64,000 nt of DNA, taken from assembly GCA_044507065.1 (NCBI GenBank), contig JBIQJY010000007.1:1-64000 (forward strand), read 5' to 3'. Of this stretch, positions 12,264 to 21,498 are shown piece by piece. The DNA is from SCN-69-37 sp044507065 (GTDB lineage Bacteria; Acidobacteriota; Vicinamibacteria; Vicinamibacterales; SCN-69-37). The position numbers and the translations under genes were made by a program. The notes below the pieces were generated by a model. It saw only the letters and a list, made by a program, of their open reading frames with translations. It did not search any database and was not told the origin of the DNA. Positions within the stretch are counted from its first letter, which is position 1; each line of letters opens with the position of its first letter.

Positions 12264-13013
12264 GTGCTACCTGCGCTGGCTTCACTCATCGCGCTCCAGG
12301 AACTCGACACCGCGGCCGAGGCCGCACGCAAGCGCCTCTCGGACCTGCCCGGCCTCGAACAGCAGTTCGACGCGCAACTCGCCGAGGCCACCGCCGGCGT
12401 CGACCGCATCAAGGCCACACTCGCGCAGCACCAATTGGCCCGGCGCGACCTCGAGAAGCGCGTCGCGGTTGCCGAGACACGACTCGCGCGGTTCGACGAG
12501 CACAAGGCCGCCGTCAAGACCAACCAGGAATTCACCGCGCTGCTCCACGAAATCGAGACCGCCCGAACCGAGAAGGATGGCATCGAGGAGCAGATCATCA
12601 CGCTGCTCGAGACCGAAGACCAGGTCACTTCCGAGATCAGCGCCGCCGAGGCCGAGTTGGCCACGCAGCGGACCGAGATCGACGCCGCCCGCGCATCGCT
12701 CCAGGCCGAACGCGAAGCCCTCGGTGCGGAGCTCACGCGGCTCGGCGATCTGAGGGCCACGCAGGCCGCAGCCACCGACCGGACGCTGCTGGCCCGGTAC
12801 GAACAGCTGCTGAAACAGCGGCGGATGATGGCCGTCGCACCGATCGAGGGCGACATCTGCGGCGCCTGCCACGTGCGGTTGCGCCCCGCCGTCACGCAGC
12901 AGGTGCGCCGCAACTCGGACATCGTCACGTGCGACAGCTGCCAGCGCATCCTGTTCGCGCCGCCAACGCCGCCCTCGCCCGATCCGGGCGAGGCCCCGGG
13001 CGTTCCTGCGTGA
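12264..13013 (+). CDS. C4-type zinc-ribbon coiled-coil protein (CT398/DUF164-like)
   Basis: 249 residues, start GTG 12264. Residues about 5-190 are charged heptad-like helices forming a long coiled-coil hairpin. The C-terminal zinc ribbon has CGACHVRLRP and CDSCQRILF, two CxxC pairs about 22 residues apart. Members of this widespread family are structurally known, but their role is not settled; links to secretion and to nucleic acid binding have been suggested. It precedes an RNase H-like gene and another zinc protein. The 187 bases between the tRNA and this gene hold no convincing further gene or terminator. Confidence 0.8.
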   Translation: MLPALASLIALQELDTAAEAARKRLSDLPGLEQQFDAQLAEATAGVDRIKATLAQHQLARRDLEKRVAVAETRLARFDEHKAAVKTNQEFTALLHEIETARTEKDGIEEQIITLLETEDQVTSEISAAEAELATQRTEIDAARASLQAEREALGAELTRLGDLRATQAAATDRTLLARYEQLLKQRRMMAVAPIEGDICGACHVRLRPAVTQQVRRNSDIVTCDSCQRILFAPPTPPSPDPGEAPGVPA

Positions 13014-13049
13014 CCCGCAGTCGTCGGCACCCGCACGCCTGAGCGCACC

Positions 13050-13469
13050 GTGGCAACGCCGACGACCTTTGTCGCAAACGTGGATGGCGGCGCGAGGGGC
13101 AACCCGGGTCCGGCCGGCTGGGGCGCGGTGCTGAAGACCGCGGACGAACGGGTCGTGGCCCAACTGCGCGGCGCACTGCCCCGTGCGACGAACAACGTGG
13201 CCGAATACCACGGCCTGATTGCCGCACTCGAGTGGTGTGCGGCACACGGTGCCACGCACGTGCAGGTCCGGTCCGACTCACTGCTGCTCGTCCAGCAGAT
13301 GCGCGGCGCCTACAAGGTGAGGAGCGCGGGGCTGAAACCGCTGCACGCGGCGGCCAGGCTGCTCGTCACCCGCATCGGTTACGTGGAGTTCGAACACGTG
13401 CCCCGGGAACGGAATACACACGCCGACCGGCTCGCCAACCTCGCGATGGACGAGGCCGCCGACGGCTGA
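13050..13469 (+). CDS. RNase HI-family ribonuclease
   Basis: Predicted to cut RNA in RNA-DNA hybrids. 139 residues, start GTG 13050. The RNase H fold is complete: Asp12 in VDGGARGNPGPAGWG, Glu52 in TNNVAEYHGL, Asp76 in VRSDSLLLVQQM and Asp126 in RNTHADRLANLA. The short form with RGNPGPAG belongs to the RVT_3/YpdQ-like branch rather than classical E. coli RnhA, so the symbol is withheld. It follows the zinc-ribbon gene by 36 bases and precedes a cysteine-rich gene by 11 bases, suggesting one transcript. Confidence 0.88.
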   Translation: MATPTTFVANVDGGARGNPGPAGWGAVLKTADERVVAQLRGALPRATNNVAEYHGLIAALEWCAAHGATHVQVRSDSLLLVQQMRGAYKVRSAGLKPLHAAARLLVTRIGYVEFEHVPRERNTHADRLANLAMDEAADG

Positions 13470-13480
13470 AAGATCCGCAG

Positions 13481-13930
13481 ATGTCCGATCGCAAGTATCG
13501 CCAGTACGGCTACCAGGACAGCAGCAGGCCCGATCGCGAGCGCGCGAGCGGCGCCAGGCCCCGACGCCCGCCCGAACCGCGCGACCCGCGCATGCCGCGG
13601 GATCCGAAGGTGCCGAACATGCCGGGCTTCCGCGAGGTCGTGCGGTGCGCGCGCTGCGGCGCGCTCGAATCGGTGGCCATTGGACCCGACAGTGCGTGTC
13701 GATCGTGCGGCGCCGCCCTGCACAGCTGCGCGCACTGCGCGTCGTTCGATCCGGGCGCGGTCTTCGAATGCCGACAGAAGATCCCCGTGCGCATCTCGCC
13801 GAAGGATGCCCGCAACACATGTACGCTCTTCGCCGCACGGGTCCAGGTCGAACGCGAAACCGGCTCCACGCCCGTCTCGCGCGAGCCGTCAGGCGCGCGC
13901 AAGGCGTTCGACGACCTGTTCAAGTTCTGA
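13481..13930 (+). CDS. Cysteine-rich hypothetical protein, putative zinc binding
   Basis: 149 residues, not assigned to a named family. The N-terminal 50 residues are Arg/Pro/Asp rich and probably disordered. The middle contains three CxxC pairs (CARC, CRSC, CAHC) and two further cysteines (FECRQK, NTCTLF), a pattern suited to one or two zinc sites. The conserved-looking core is FREVVRCARCGALE followed by HSCAHCASFDPGAVFEC. It ends in a short acidic/aromatic tail (FDDLFKF). The start is ATG 13481. Its position after an RNase H gene hints at nucleic acid metabolism, but that is weak. Confidence 0.65.
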   Translation: MSDRKYRQYGYQDSSRPDRERASGARPRRPPEPRDPRMPRDPKVPNMPGFREVVRCARCGALESVAIGPDSACRSCGAALHSCAHCASFDPGAVFECRQKIPVRISPKDARNTCTLFAARVQVERETGSTPVSREPSGARKAFDDLFKF

Positions 13931-13962
13931 ATACGCCGCGCGCGCCGGCCATGCGCGCGGCT

Positions 13963-14595
13963 CTAGAAGCCGACCTTCAGCGCGCCGTAGATCATCGACG
14001 TGTTGACCGACGGGTCGTCGGTCGCGATGCGTGTGTAGCGATACCCGAAATCGAGTGCCACGAGGCGGGCCGCCCGGACGGTGACGCCGCCACCCAGCGC
14101 CACCAGCATCTTGGTCGCATTGGTGTCCTCGTCATCGAGCTCATCCTCGATGAGGCCGCGGAAATCGATACCGAGCACTTCCGCCTTGTCGACCCGCACC
14201 GAGACGTGCCCTACGCCCACCCCGCCCTCGACGAACGGCACGACGATGCCGGCAGGCGGACTCCAGCGCAGCCCGCCGAACACGTAGGTGGTGGGCGCCG
14301 AGATCTCGAGATCGACCGGTGCCCCGTAGCCGAGCGACAACAGCGTCGCGAGGTCCTCGATGTCGTCCTGAAGCTCCTTCGGCAGCACGTTCCGCATGTA
14401 GCCGACCTCGCCGATGACCAGGAGTGCCGGCGCTACCCGCACGCCCGCCTGCCCGGCCACCGCCCCGCTCGACACGGTGCCAAACGTGAGCCCGCCCAGC
14501 CCGCCGACAAACCCGCTCTGCGCCAGCGCAGGCGTCGCGCTCATCGTCATGAACGCCGCCGCCGCAATCGCTGCCATCCTCAGTCGCATTTGCAC
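13963..14595 (-). CDS. Small outer-membrane beta-barrel-like protein
   Basis: 210 residues with a clear signal peptide (about 1-25, cleavage after ATPALAQ). The mature part has alternating hydrophobic/aromatic strands rich in glycine, such as VFGGLRWSPPAG, FVEGGVGVGHV and LVALGGGVTV, and ends in a terminal strand SMIYGALKVGF. The terminal phenylalanine is the classical outer-membrane-protein signature for the BAM machine. About eight strands fit an OmpA/OmpW-sized barrel. An internal ATG at 14589 is an equally possible start. The 154 bases between this gene and the next minus-strand gene hold only weak hairpins. Confidence 0.72.
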   Translation of the reverse strand: MQMRLRMAAIAAAAFMTMSATPALAQSGFVGGLGGLTFGTVSSGAVAGQAGVRVAPALLVIGEVGYMRNVLPKELQDDIEDLATLLSLGYGAPVDLEISAPTTYVFGGLRWSPPAGIVVPFVEGGVGVGHVSVRVDKAEVLGIDFRGLIEDELDDEDTNATKMLVALGGGVTVRAARLVALDFGYRYTRIATDDPSVNTSMIYGALKVGF

Positions 14596-14749
14596 TCCCT
14601 CTCCGACAGCACCAGCGCCGTCGATGCTGCTGAATGATTATTCACGGCGTGGGGTCCGGTCGACAGTTATTCTTCGCGCTTCGGAGGTTCACCCCGATGC
14701 GGGTTGGCCTACGTTATGAAGCGGACATTGCCGCGGTGTTGCGGGGGGA

Positions 14750-15535
14750 CTAACAGTTGCTGCCCGGCCTCGACGTGCTGAGCCTGATGGCCGCGACCAT
14801 GCGGCCCGCGCCGGCACCTTCCCCGCGGAACGAATGCCAGGTCGACAGATTGTGCGCCGTGCACGTCTCGGCGACGCCAATCGCGTACGACGGCACGCCA
14901 GCGGCCTCGAGTTGCGCGCGGTTGGCGCTCCAGAGATCGAGGCGCCACCGATCCGCGCCATCGGCCGTGAACCACCCGTCGGCACCCGATCCCGTGGCCA
15001 GAAACCGGTCGCGCACCGCCGCATCCACCTGGTAACAGCACGGCCCGATGCTCGGGCCGATGGCGGCCACGATGTCGGACGCCGGCACGCCGAGTCGTTC
15101 GATGGCCTCGACGGCGGCGCCCGCGATGCCAGCCGCAGTGCCGCGCCAGCCGGCGTGCACCGCAGCCACGACCCGGTGGCCACGATCCGCGATCAGAATC
15201 GGCACGCAGTCAGCAATGCGCACCGACACGGCCCGGCCACCGCCCGTTGTCACGATCGCATCCGCATCGCCCACCACGCTTTCCCCTGCCGTGTCGGCCC
15301 CGGCCACGATGACGACACGACCGTGGACCTGGCGGACGCGCAGGATGTCGCGTGCGGCCAGGCCGAGGTGCGCGCCAATGGCGTCGTAGTCGGGCTGGGC
15401 GGGGTCCGGACCGATGCCGCGCGTGGTGAACACGTGCGGCGCGATGGCGGCAAGCGCGGTTGATACCAGCACACGACCGCCGGGCGCCGTGCGCCACTCG
15501 AAGCCCGATGCAACCGCGGGCATCCCCTCAGCCAC
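14750..15535 (-). CDS. pgeF: Peptidoglycan editing factor / polyphenol oxidase (laccase-domain) family
   Basis: 261 residues of the YfiH/LACC1 family. Bacterial members have purine nucleoside phosphorylase/deaminase activity, and E. coli PgeF keeps L-Ser out of the muropeptide stem. The copper/zinc-site motifs are present: RVRQVHGRVVIV, RIADCVPILI and AVHAGWRGTAAG. The closing TAHNLSTWHSFRGEG is also typical. Start GTG 15535 is supported by GGAGG eight bases upstream; ATG 15523 is an alternative but has its purine-rich stretch too close. It is transcribed alone and away from the small SpoVG-like gene. Confidence 0.85.
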   Translation of the reverse strand: MAEGMPAVASGFEWRTAPGGRVLVSTALAAIAPHVFTTRGIGPDPAQPDYDAIGAHLGLAARDILRVRQVHGRVVIVAGADTAGESVVGDADAIVTTGGGRAVSVRIADCVPILIADRGHRVVAAVHAGWRGTAAGIAGAAVEAIERLGVPASDIVAAIGPSIGPCCYQVDAAVRDRFLATGSGADGWFTADGADRWRLDLWSANRAQLEAAGVPSYAIGVAETCTAHNLSTWHSFRGEGAGAGRMVAAIRLSTSRPGSNC

Positions 15536-15711
15536 CGTAACGCCCTCCGCGGGTAACAGCAGTAGTCATCCGTCGTCGCTCCTCATGCATCGTGGCGATC
15601 GTGGGCAGCCAACTCCTGGGCGCACAGTGAGTTAGCGTCAGACATGCGACTGGCCTCATGCTTGCTCTGCACCCGTGCGACACGTCAGCAGCAGTCGAGG
15701 GAGGCACGCAG

Positions 15712-16011
15712 ATGACAGTCCGATTCTTCATGAACGACAAGGGCAGCCCGGCCGGCAAACTGGCCGACGCCGAGCTGCATTTCTCCGGCGGGCCGCTCGA
15801 CGGCCTCAAGCTCATCGGCTTCGCAGTCTGGGAGCGCAAGAACGGCGGCCGGAACGTCACGTTTCCCGCCCGTCAGTATTCCGTGAACGGCGAGCGGCGC
15901 AGCTTTGCCCTGCTCCGTCCCATCGCCGATCCCACGACGCAGGACCAGCTGAGAGACCTGATTATCGCCGCCTATCGCGAGCACGAAGAGGCAATGGCCG
16001 AAGCGTCGTAG
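15712..16011 (+). CDS. Small SpoVG-like protein
   Basis: 99 residues. Start ATG 15712 is preceded by GGGAGG at 15699-15704 with a seven-base spacer; the upstream ATG 15658 lacks such a site. The order of elements resembles SpoVG: an N-terminal strand ending in KLADAELHF, then GLKLIGFAVWERKNGG, FPARQYSVNGER, LLRPIADPTTQDQLRDLI and a C-terminal helix with AAYREHEE. In SpoVG the equivalents are the VxxIRVI strand, NGLFVAMPS and HPI. SpoVG proteins are small nucleic acid binding regulators. This match is by eye and moderate. No partner gene is evident. Confidence 0.5.
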   Translation: MTVRFFMNDKGSPAGKLADAELHFSGGPLDGLKLIGFAVWERKNGGRNVTFPARQYSVNGERRSFALLRPIADPTTQDQLRDLIIAAYREHEEAMAEAS

Positions 16012-16027
16012 CGGCGGCGCGCCATCG

Positions 16028-16086
16028 CCACGGCGGGTACCGGCATCGGGGCTGCGCCCGGATCCCGACTGCCGGTACCGCCGTGG
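16028..16086. terminator. Long inverted repeat between convergent genes (bidirectional terminator candidate)
   Basis: The arms 16028-16050 and 16064-16086 are complementary over most of 23 bases, with one bulge and a small internal mismatch. The core is GGTACCGGCA against TGCCGGTACC, and the loop is 13 bases. It lies 17 bases after the SpoVG-like stop and 99 bases from the convergent radical SAM stop. There is no strong T-run on either strand. Confidence 0.55.
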
Positions 16087-16184
16087 TTATGGCAGTGATT
16101 CCGGCACGGCGCCTCTCGCACGGTGACGCGCCAGTTGGCGGGCGGTCGGATCGTCGGCGAACCGCGCCGGCAGGGCGGCAGCCG

Positions 16185-17963
16185 TCAGGCGTTGAGCGGC
16201 ACGACCACCTGCTTGCGAGGCAGCGTCCACTCGGCTCGCGTGCCCTTCTCGAACTCGGCGCGGAAGAACTCGTTCTTCACGCCGCCATCGATGATCTGCC
16301 AGGGCAGGAACGGGTCGGCGGTGCGATCGCGGTGCAGATAGGCGTCGGCATCCAGTCCGGCATCAGCGACGGCGGCGCGCCAGTTGCCACCATTCTCCTG
16401 CGCGCGCTCGATCACATCGGCCACGCGGCGATCGCCGAGCGACAGCAGGCCCTGGTAGAAGGAATGCCGCTCCGACTTGATGTTGAAGTAGACGTTGTCG
16501 ATGCCGGCGACCAGGGCGCGCAGCCGCTCGGTCTTCTGGTCGATCACCGCCGCGCGGGTCATGGGCAGCCACTGGTAGGTCGTGCCCGGCTTGGGCACCA
16601 ACGGGTTGACCGACGCGACAAGGCGCCCGATGGTCCCGCGTTCCCTGGCGTGTGCGGTCATCCGTTCGCGGATGGCCAGGGTGGTGTCGCGAATGGCAAC
16701 CAGGTCCTCGTCGGTTTCCGACGGCAGGCCAATCATGTAGTAGAGCTTGAGGTTCTCGATTCCCGACCGGAAGATCAGGTCCGCGCGATCGATGATCTGC
16801 TCGTTGGTGACCGTCTTGTTGATGACGCGACGGAGCCGGTCCGATCCGGTCTCGGGGGCAATCGTGATGGATCGCTCACCGCTGGCCTTGAGCAGCCGGA
16901 CGATGGGCTCGGTCAGGTCATCGAGGCGCAGCGAGGCCGGGCTGATGCCGTAGCCCATCTCGATGAGCCGCTCGAGCATCGGCACGATGTCCGGATGGTC
17001 GCAGAGCGCGATCGACACCAGCCCAACACGGTTGGCATGGGGCCGCGCCCGTTCGGCAATCGCGAGGATGCGGTCGATGGGAAACGGCCGGACAGGCAGG
17101 TAGTTGTAGCCGGCCCAGCAGAACCGGCACAGGTTCGCGCAGCCGCGGACCACCTCGATGAGCAGGCGCGATCCGAACTCGGTGTCGGGGGTGAAGATCT
17201 GCGTGGCCGGTGGGTCCAGCCTGTCGGCCGCCTTCACCGCTGCCTTGCGAACGACGGGCGGCGCCGTGGTGCCTGGCTTCGGCGTAATCGCGGCCACGCG
17301 GCCGGGACCGTCGTAGGTCACGTCGTACAGGCTGGGCACGTAGCAGCCGCGCTGCAGCGTCAGGGCGTGCAGCACCGCATCACGATCGTGTGTTCCGTGC
17401 GCCGCCAGTGTATCGACGAGCGACGGCACGAGCAGTTCGCCTTCGCCCGCGGCGATGAGATCGGCAAATGGCGCCAGCGGTTCCGGGTTGACGAACGTCA
17501 CCGCGCCGCCCACGACAATCAGGGGGTCGTGGCGGGTGCGGCGCGCAGCGCGCGGCTCGATCCCCGCCATCCGCAGCATGGTGACGACGTTGACGTAGTC
17601 CCATTCGAATGAGACCGAGAAGGCAAACACGTCGAAGTCGCGAACCGGCGTGCCCGACTCCATCGTGACCAGGGGCTCTCGCCGCGCGGCGAGCGCGGCC
17701 AGCGCCTGCTTCGGGGGAAGGAACACGCGCTCGCATACGACGCGATCGTCGGCATTGAACAGCGAGTACACCGTCTGCAGGCCCAGATTCGACATGCCGA
17801 CGAAATACGTGTTCGGAAATGCCAGCGCGACGCGCAGGCGACCGCCATGGGGCTTGCTGATGGCGCCGACCTCTCGCGCGAGCAGCGCGCGCCGATCGAG
17901 CGACGGATCGCTGCCGCCGCGCCGCGGGTGGGCAGGTCGGGGGTTTCGTGGATGATTCGGCAA
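16185..17963 (-). CDS. B12-binding-type radical SAM protein (TIGR03960-like)
   Basis: 592 residues from the chosen TTG 17963; the frame is open to 18083, but that extension is Pro/Arg rich and overlaps a TACAAT hexamer. The N-terminal Rossmann-like domain has VALAFPNTYFVGMSNLGL, FDVFAFSVSFEWDY and VGGAVTFVNPEPLAPFAD. The radical SAM domain carries CANLCRFCWAG (CxxxCxxC) and SITIAPETGSDRLRR. The C-terminal part has VNPLVPKPGTTYQW and FYQGLLSLGDRRV. Family members are common in anaerobe-derived and acidobacterial genomes and often sit near tRNA/ribosome genes. Their substrate is unknown. The MFS gene upstream ends at 18108. Confidence 0.8.
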   Translation of the reverse strand: MPNHPRNPRPAHPRRGGSDPSLDRRALLAREVGAISKPHGGRLRVALAFPNTYFVGMSNLGLQTVYSLFNADDRVVCERVFLPPKQALAALAARREPLVTMESGTPVRDFDVFAFSVSFEWDYVNVVTMLRMAGIEPRAARRTRHDPLIVVGGAVTFVNPEPLAPFADLIAAGEGELLVPSLVDTLAAHGTHDRDAVLHALTLQRGCYVPSLYDVTYDGPGRVAAITPKPGTTAPPVVRKAAVKAADRLDPPATQIFTPDTEFGSRLLIEVVRGCANLCRFCWAGYNYLPVRPFPIDRILAIAERARPHANRVGLVSIALCDHPDIVPMLERLIEMGYGISPASLRLDDLTEPIVRLLKASGERSITIAPETGSDRLRRVINKTVTNEQIIDRADLIFRSGIENLKLYYMIGLPSETDEDLVAIRDTTLAIRERMTAHARERGTIGRLVASVNPLVPKPGTTYQWLPMTRAAVIDQKTERLRALVAGIDNVYFNIKSERHSFYQGLLSLGDRRVADVIERAQENGGNWRAAVADAGLDADAYLHRDRTADPFLPWQIIDGGVKNEFFRAEFEKGTRAEWTLPRKQVVVPLNA

Positions 17964-18031
17964 AGTCAGGTTGAAGTCGTTCGGTTTCCGCGTCTGGCCC
18001 GTCGTCGTGGCGGGCAGGGATGGTATTGCCG

Positions 18032-18037
18032 ATTGTA
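18032..18037 (-). promoter_or_regulatory. -10-like TACAAT upstream of the radical SAM gene
   Basis: Read on the minus strand, TACAAT would start transcription near 18025. That is downstream of the ORF's most upstream start (18083) and argues for the shorter protein beginning at TTG 17963. Confidence 0.35.
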
Positions 18038-18107
18038 CCTGCACTGGCGCGGCCGTGCCGGTCGGGCCTCGCCGCGGGGCCATGCGGCGGCGCGTGCCGC
18101 GAAGGCC

Positions 18108-19310
18108 CTACTGGCGCGGCGGCTCGGCCCCGCGCCCGGGCCGGAAGGCCAGCGCGAAGAACACCATGATGATGCCGGACATGACGGCCGGCACGATCCA
18201 GATCGACCGCCAGTCGTGCGTGCCATCGGCACGCACGTAGAGATCGACCACCCACCCGGAGGCGAACGCCCCGATGAAGTACCCGACGCCGTTTGTCACG
18301 AAGTTCAGCAGGCCCTGGGCCGCGGCGCGCAGGCGCGGGCCGGCCTGGTTGTCGGTGTAGATCTGACCGCTGACGAAGAAGAAGTCGTAGCAGACGCCGT
18401 GGAGGATGATCCCCAGGTACACGAGCCACATGCCGGATCCGGCATCACCCCAGCCGAACGCCAGGTAGCGCAGCGCCCAGGCGCCCATGCCCACCAGCAT
18501 GATCACCTTGATGCCGAGCCGTCGCAGCATGACGGGCAGCAGCAGCATGAAGAGAATCTCGCTCATCTGGCCGAACGTCTGGATGAAGGCGGGTTCCGGC
18601 GCACCGATCTCGTTGAGGAACGGGTTGGTGAACGCGTAGTAGAACTGCAGCGGGATGCACAGCAGGAACGATCCGACGACGAACGTCAGGAACGACCCGT
18701 TCTTCATCAACTGCAGCGCGTCGAGGCCCAGGGCGTCGCGTACCGAGAACGGCGCGCCGGCAGCCTTGGGCGGCGTGTGCGGCAGCATGAGCGAGAACAG
18801 GCCGAGCACGAGCGAGCCGCCGGCGGCCAGTTGCATCGGCACGGCGAGCGCGTCGGCCATCAGGACCTTCCCCACCAGCACGCCGGCCACGATCCAGCCG
18901 ATCGTGCCGAGCACGCGAATCGTCGGAAAGTCGCGCGTCGGATCGGCAATATGGTGAAACGCCACCGCATTGCTGAGCGACAGTGTCGGCATGAAGCACA
19001 CGGCGTAGGCCAGCAGCACCACGTAGAAGGCGGCCCAGTCGGTCTGCATCGACAGCAGCCACATCAGCACGGCACCCGCCAGGTGCAGCACCGCCAGGAT
19101 CTTCTCCGACGCAAAGAACCGATCGGCGACGATGCCGAGGAAGAAGGGCGAGACCAGCGCCGCCACGGCGGTGGCGCCATAGGCGAGGCCCACCTGGCTG
19201 CCCGTGAACCCGAGCGTCTGGCCCAGGTAGGTTCCCATGGTGACGAACCATGCTCCCCAGATGAAGTACTGGAGAAACATCATCACCGACAGCCGTACAC
19301 GAATGCCCAT
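18108..19310 (-). CDS. MFS transporter, nucleoside:H+ symporter-like
   Basis: 400 residues and about twelve membrane segments. The N-terminus MMFLQYFIWGAWFVTMGTYL followed by YGATAVAALVSPFFLGIVADRFF is typical of the nucleoside:proton symporter branch of the major facilitator superfamily (NupG/XapB-like). Further signature-like stretches are FPTIRVLGTIGWIVAG and QIYTDNQAGPRLRAAAQG. ATG 19310 follows AGGGGA; GTG 19325 would start within the same leader. Its divergent neighbour is nagB and the two share overlapping -10 elements, so an amino-sugar-derived substrate should be considered beside nucleosides. Confidence 0.78.
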   Translation of the reverse strand: MGIRVRLSVMMFLQYFIWGAWFVTMGTYLGQTLGFTGSQVGLAYGATAVAALVSPFFLGIVADRFFASEKILAVLHLAGAVLMWLLSMQTDWAAFYVVLLAYAVCFMPTLSLSNAVAFHHIADPTRDFPTIRVLGTIGWIVAGVLVGKVLMADALAVPMQLAAGGSLVLGLFSLMLPHTPPKAAGAPFSVRDALGLDALQLMKNGSFLTFVVGSFLLCIPLQFYYAFTNPFLNEIGAPEPAFIQTFGQMSEILFMLLLPVMLRRLGIKVIMLVGMGAWALRYLAFGWGDAGSGMWLVYLGIILHGVCYDFFFVSGQIYTDNQAGPRLRAAAQGLLNFVTNGVGYFIGAFASGWVVDLYVRADGTHDWRSIWIVPAVMSGIIMVFFALAFRPGRGAEPPRQ

Positions 19311-19359
19311 GCTCGTTCCCCTCACACGCCGCGCGCCGACATCGCGCCGGAAGTCTGGG

Positions 19360-19366
19360 TATCATA
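19360..19366. promoter_or_regulatory. Overlapping divergent -10 elements of nagB and the MFS gene
   Basis: The palindromic core GTATCATAC yields TATCAT on the plus strand (19360-19365) and TATGAT on the minus strand (19366-19361). Transcription would start near 19372 rightward and 19354 leftward. RNA polymerase could serve only one direction at a time. Confidence 0.45.
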
Positions 19367-19442
19367 CGCGGTGATCGAGACGCCCTTCCATCCGGCCGGA
19401 TCCGGCCACGGCACGGCCTCGGTCGACGGGATACGGACTTCC

Positions 19443-20198
19443 ATGCAGATTCGCGCGATTCGTTCGGCGGACACTCTCAGTCGCGTTGTCGCGGCGCATG
19501 CGGCTGCGGCGCTCACGCGGGTTCTGGCCGCGCAGGCCGTCGCCCGGCTCGTCGCGGCGACCGGCAGTTCGCAACTGACGTTTCTCGAGCGGCTCGTCGC
19601 GACCGCCGGCATCGACTGGTCGCGCGTCGAACTGTTCCACCTCGACGAGTACATCGGCCTGCCGCAGCAGCACCCCGGCAGCTTCAGCCACTTCATCGAG
19701 GAGCGGATCGTGCGACCGACGGGCATCGCCCACGCGCACCTGCTCGACGGCTCGGCCGATCCCTATCGCGTCATCGACCTCGTCGGGCGCGAGCTGTTGC
19801 GGGCGCCCGTCGACGTCGCCTTCACCGGCATCGGCGAGAACGGGCATCTGGCGTTCAACGAACCGCCGGCGGACTTCGAGACGGACAAGCCGTTCGAACT
19901 CGTGGCGCTCGACGAGATCAGCCGGCGCCAGCAGGTCGGCGAGGGCTGGTTCCAGACGGTTGACGACGTCCCGACGCACGCGATCACGATGACGGTGCGC
20001 CAGATTCTGAGGGCGCGCGAGATCATCTGCCTGGCCTACGGCGCGCGCAAGGCGCGGGCCGTTGCCGCCTGCTTCAGCGGCCCGCCCACGCCCGATGCGC
20101 CGGCGTCCGCACTGGCGCTTCACGCCAACGCCACGGTGTACCTCGACGCCGAGGCGGCGGCGCTGCTGCCGCCGGGCACCGTCGTCGTCGAGGACTGA
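19443..20198 (+). CDS. nagB: Glucosamine-6-phosphate deaminase (NagB family)
   Basis: Converts glucosamine-6-phosphate to fructose-6-phosphate and ammonia. 251 residues from ATG 19443. Family motifs: phosphate-loop-like VAATGSSQLTFLERL, catalytic LFHLDEYIGLPQQHPGSF, and FTGIGENGHLAFNEPPADF, with HAITMTVRQIL and LAYGARKARAV further on. The loop has Gln where most members have Pro (TGSSP/TGGTP), so 6-phosphogluconolactonase-like divergence is possible, although LDEY and GENGH favour a deaminase. An in-frame GTG at 19371 lies six bases after a TATCAT -10 and could give a leaderless, 24-residue longer form. The stop is five bases from the convergent ftsZ stop. Confidence 0.82.
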   Translation: MQIRAIRSADTLSRVVAAHAAAALTRVLAAQAVARLVAATGSSQLTFLERLVATAGIDWSRVELFHLDEYIGLPQQHPGSFSHFIEERIVRPTGIAHAHLLDGSADPYRVIDLVGRELLRAPVDVAFTGIGENGHLAFNEPPADFETDKPFELVALDEISRRQQVGEGWFQTVDDVPTHAITMTVRQILRAREIICLAYGARKARAVAACFSGPPTPDAPASALALHANATVYLDAEAAALLPPGTVVVED

Positions 20199-20203
20199 CG
20201 CGT

Positions 20204-21454
<1,251 letters not shown>

Positions 21455-21498
21455 AGTGAACAGCGTCCTTTCGTGACGGGCCTCGTGGTGCCGGGGAT

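Noticed and set aside
14596..14749. Possible terminator hairpins after pgeF and a promoter for the outer-membrane protein gene
   Set aside because: Only 4-5 bp stems and poor -35/-10 matches; not distinguishable from chance in GC-rich sequence.
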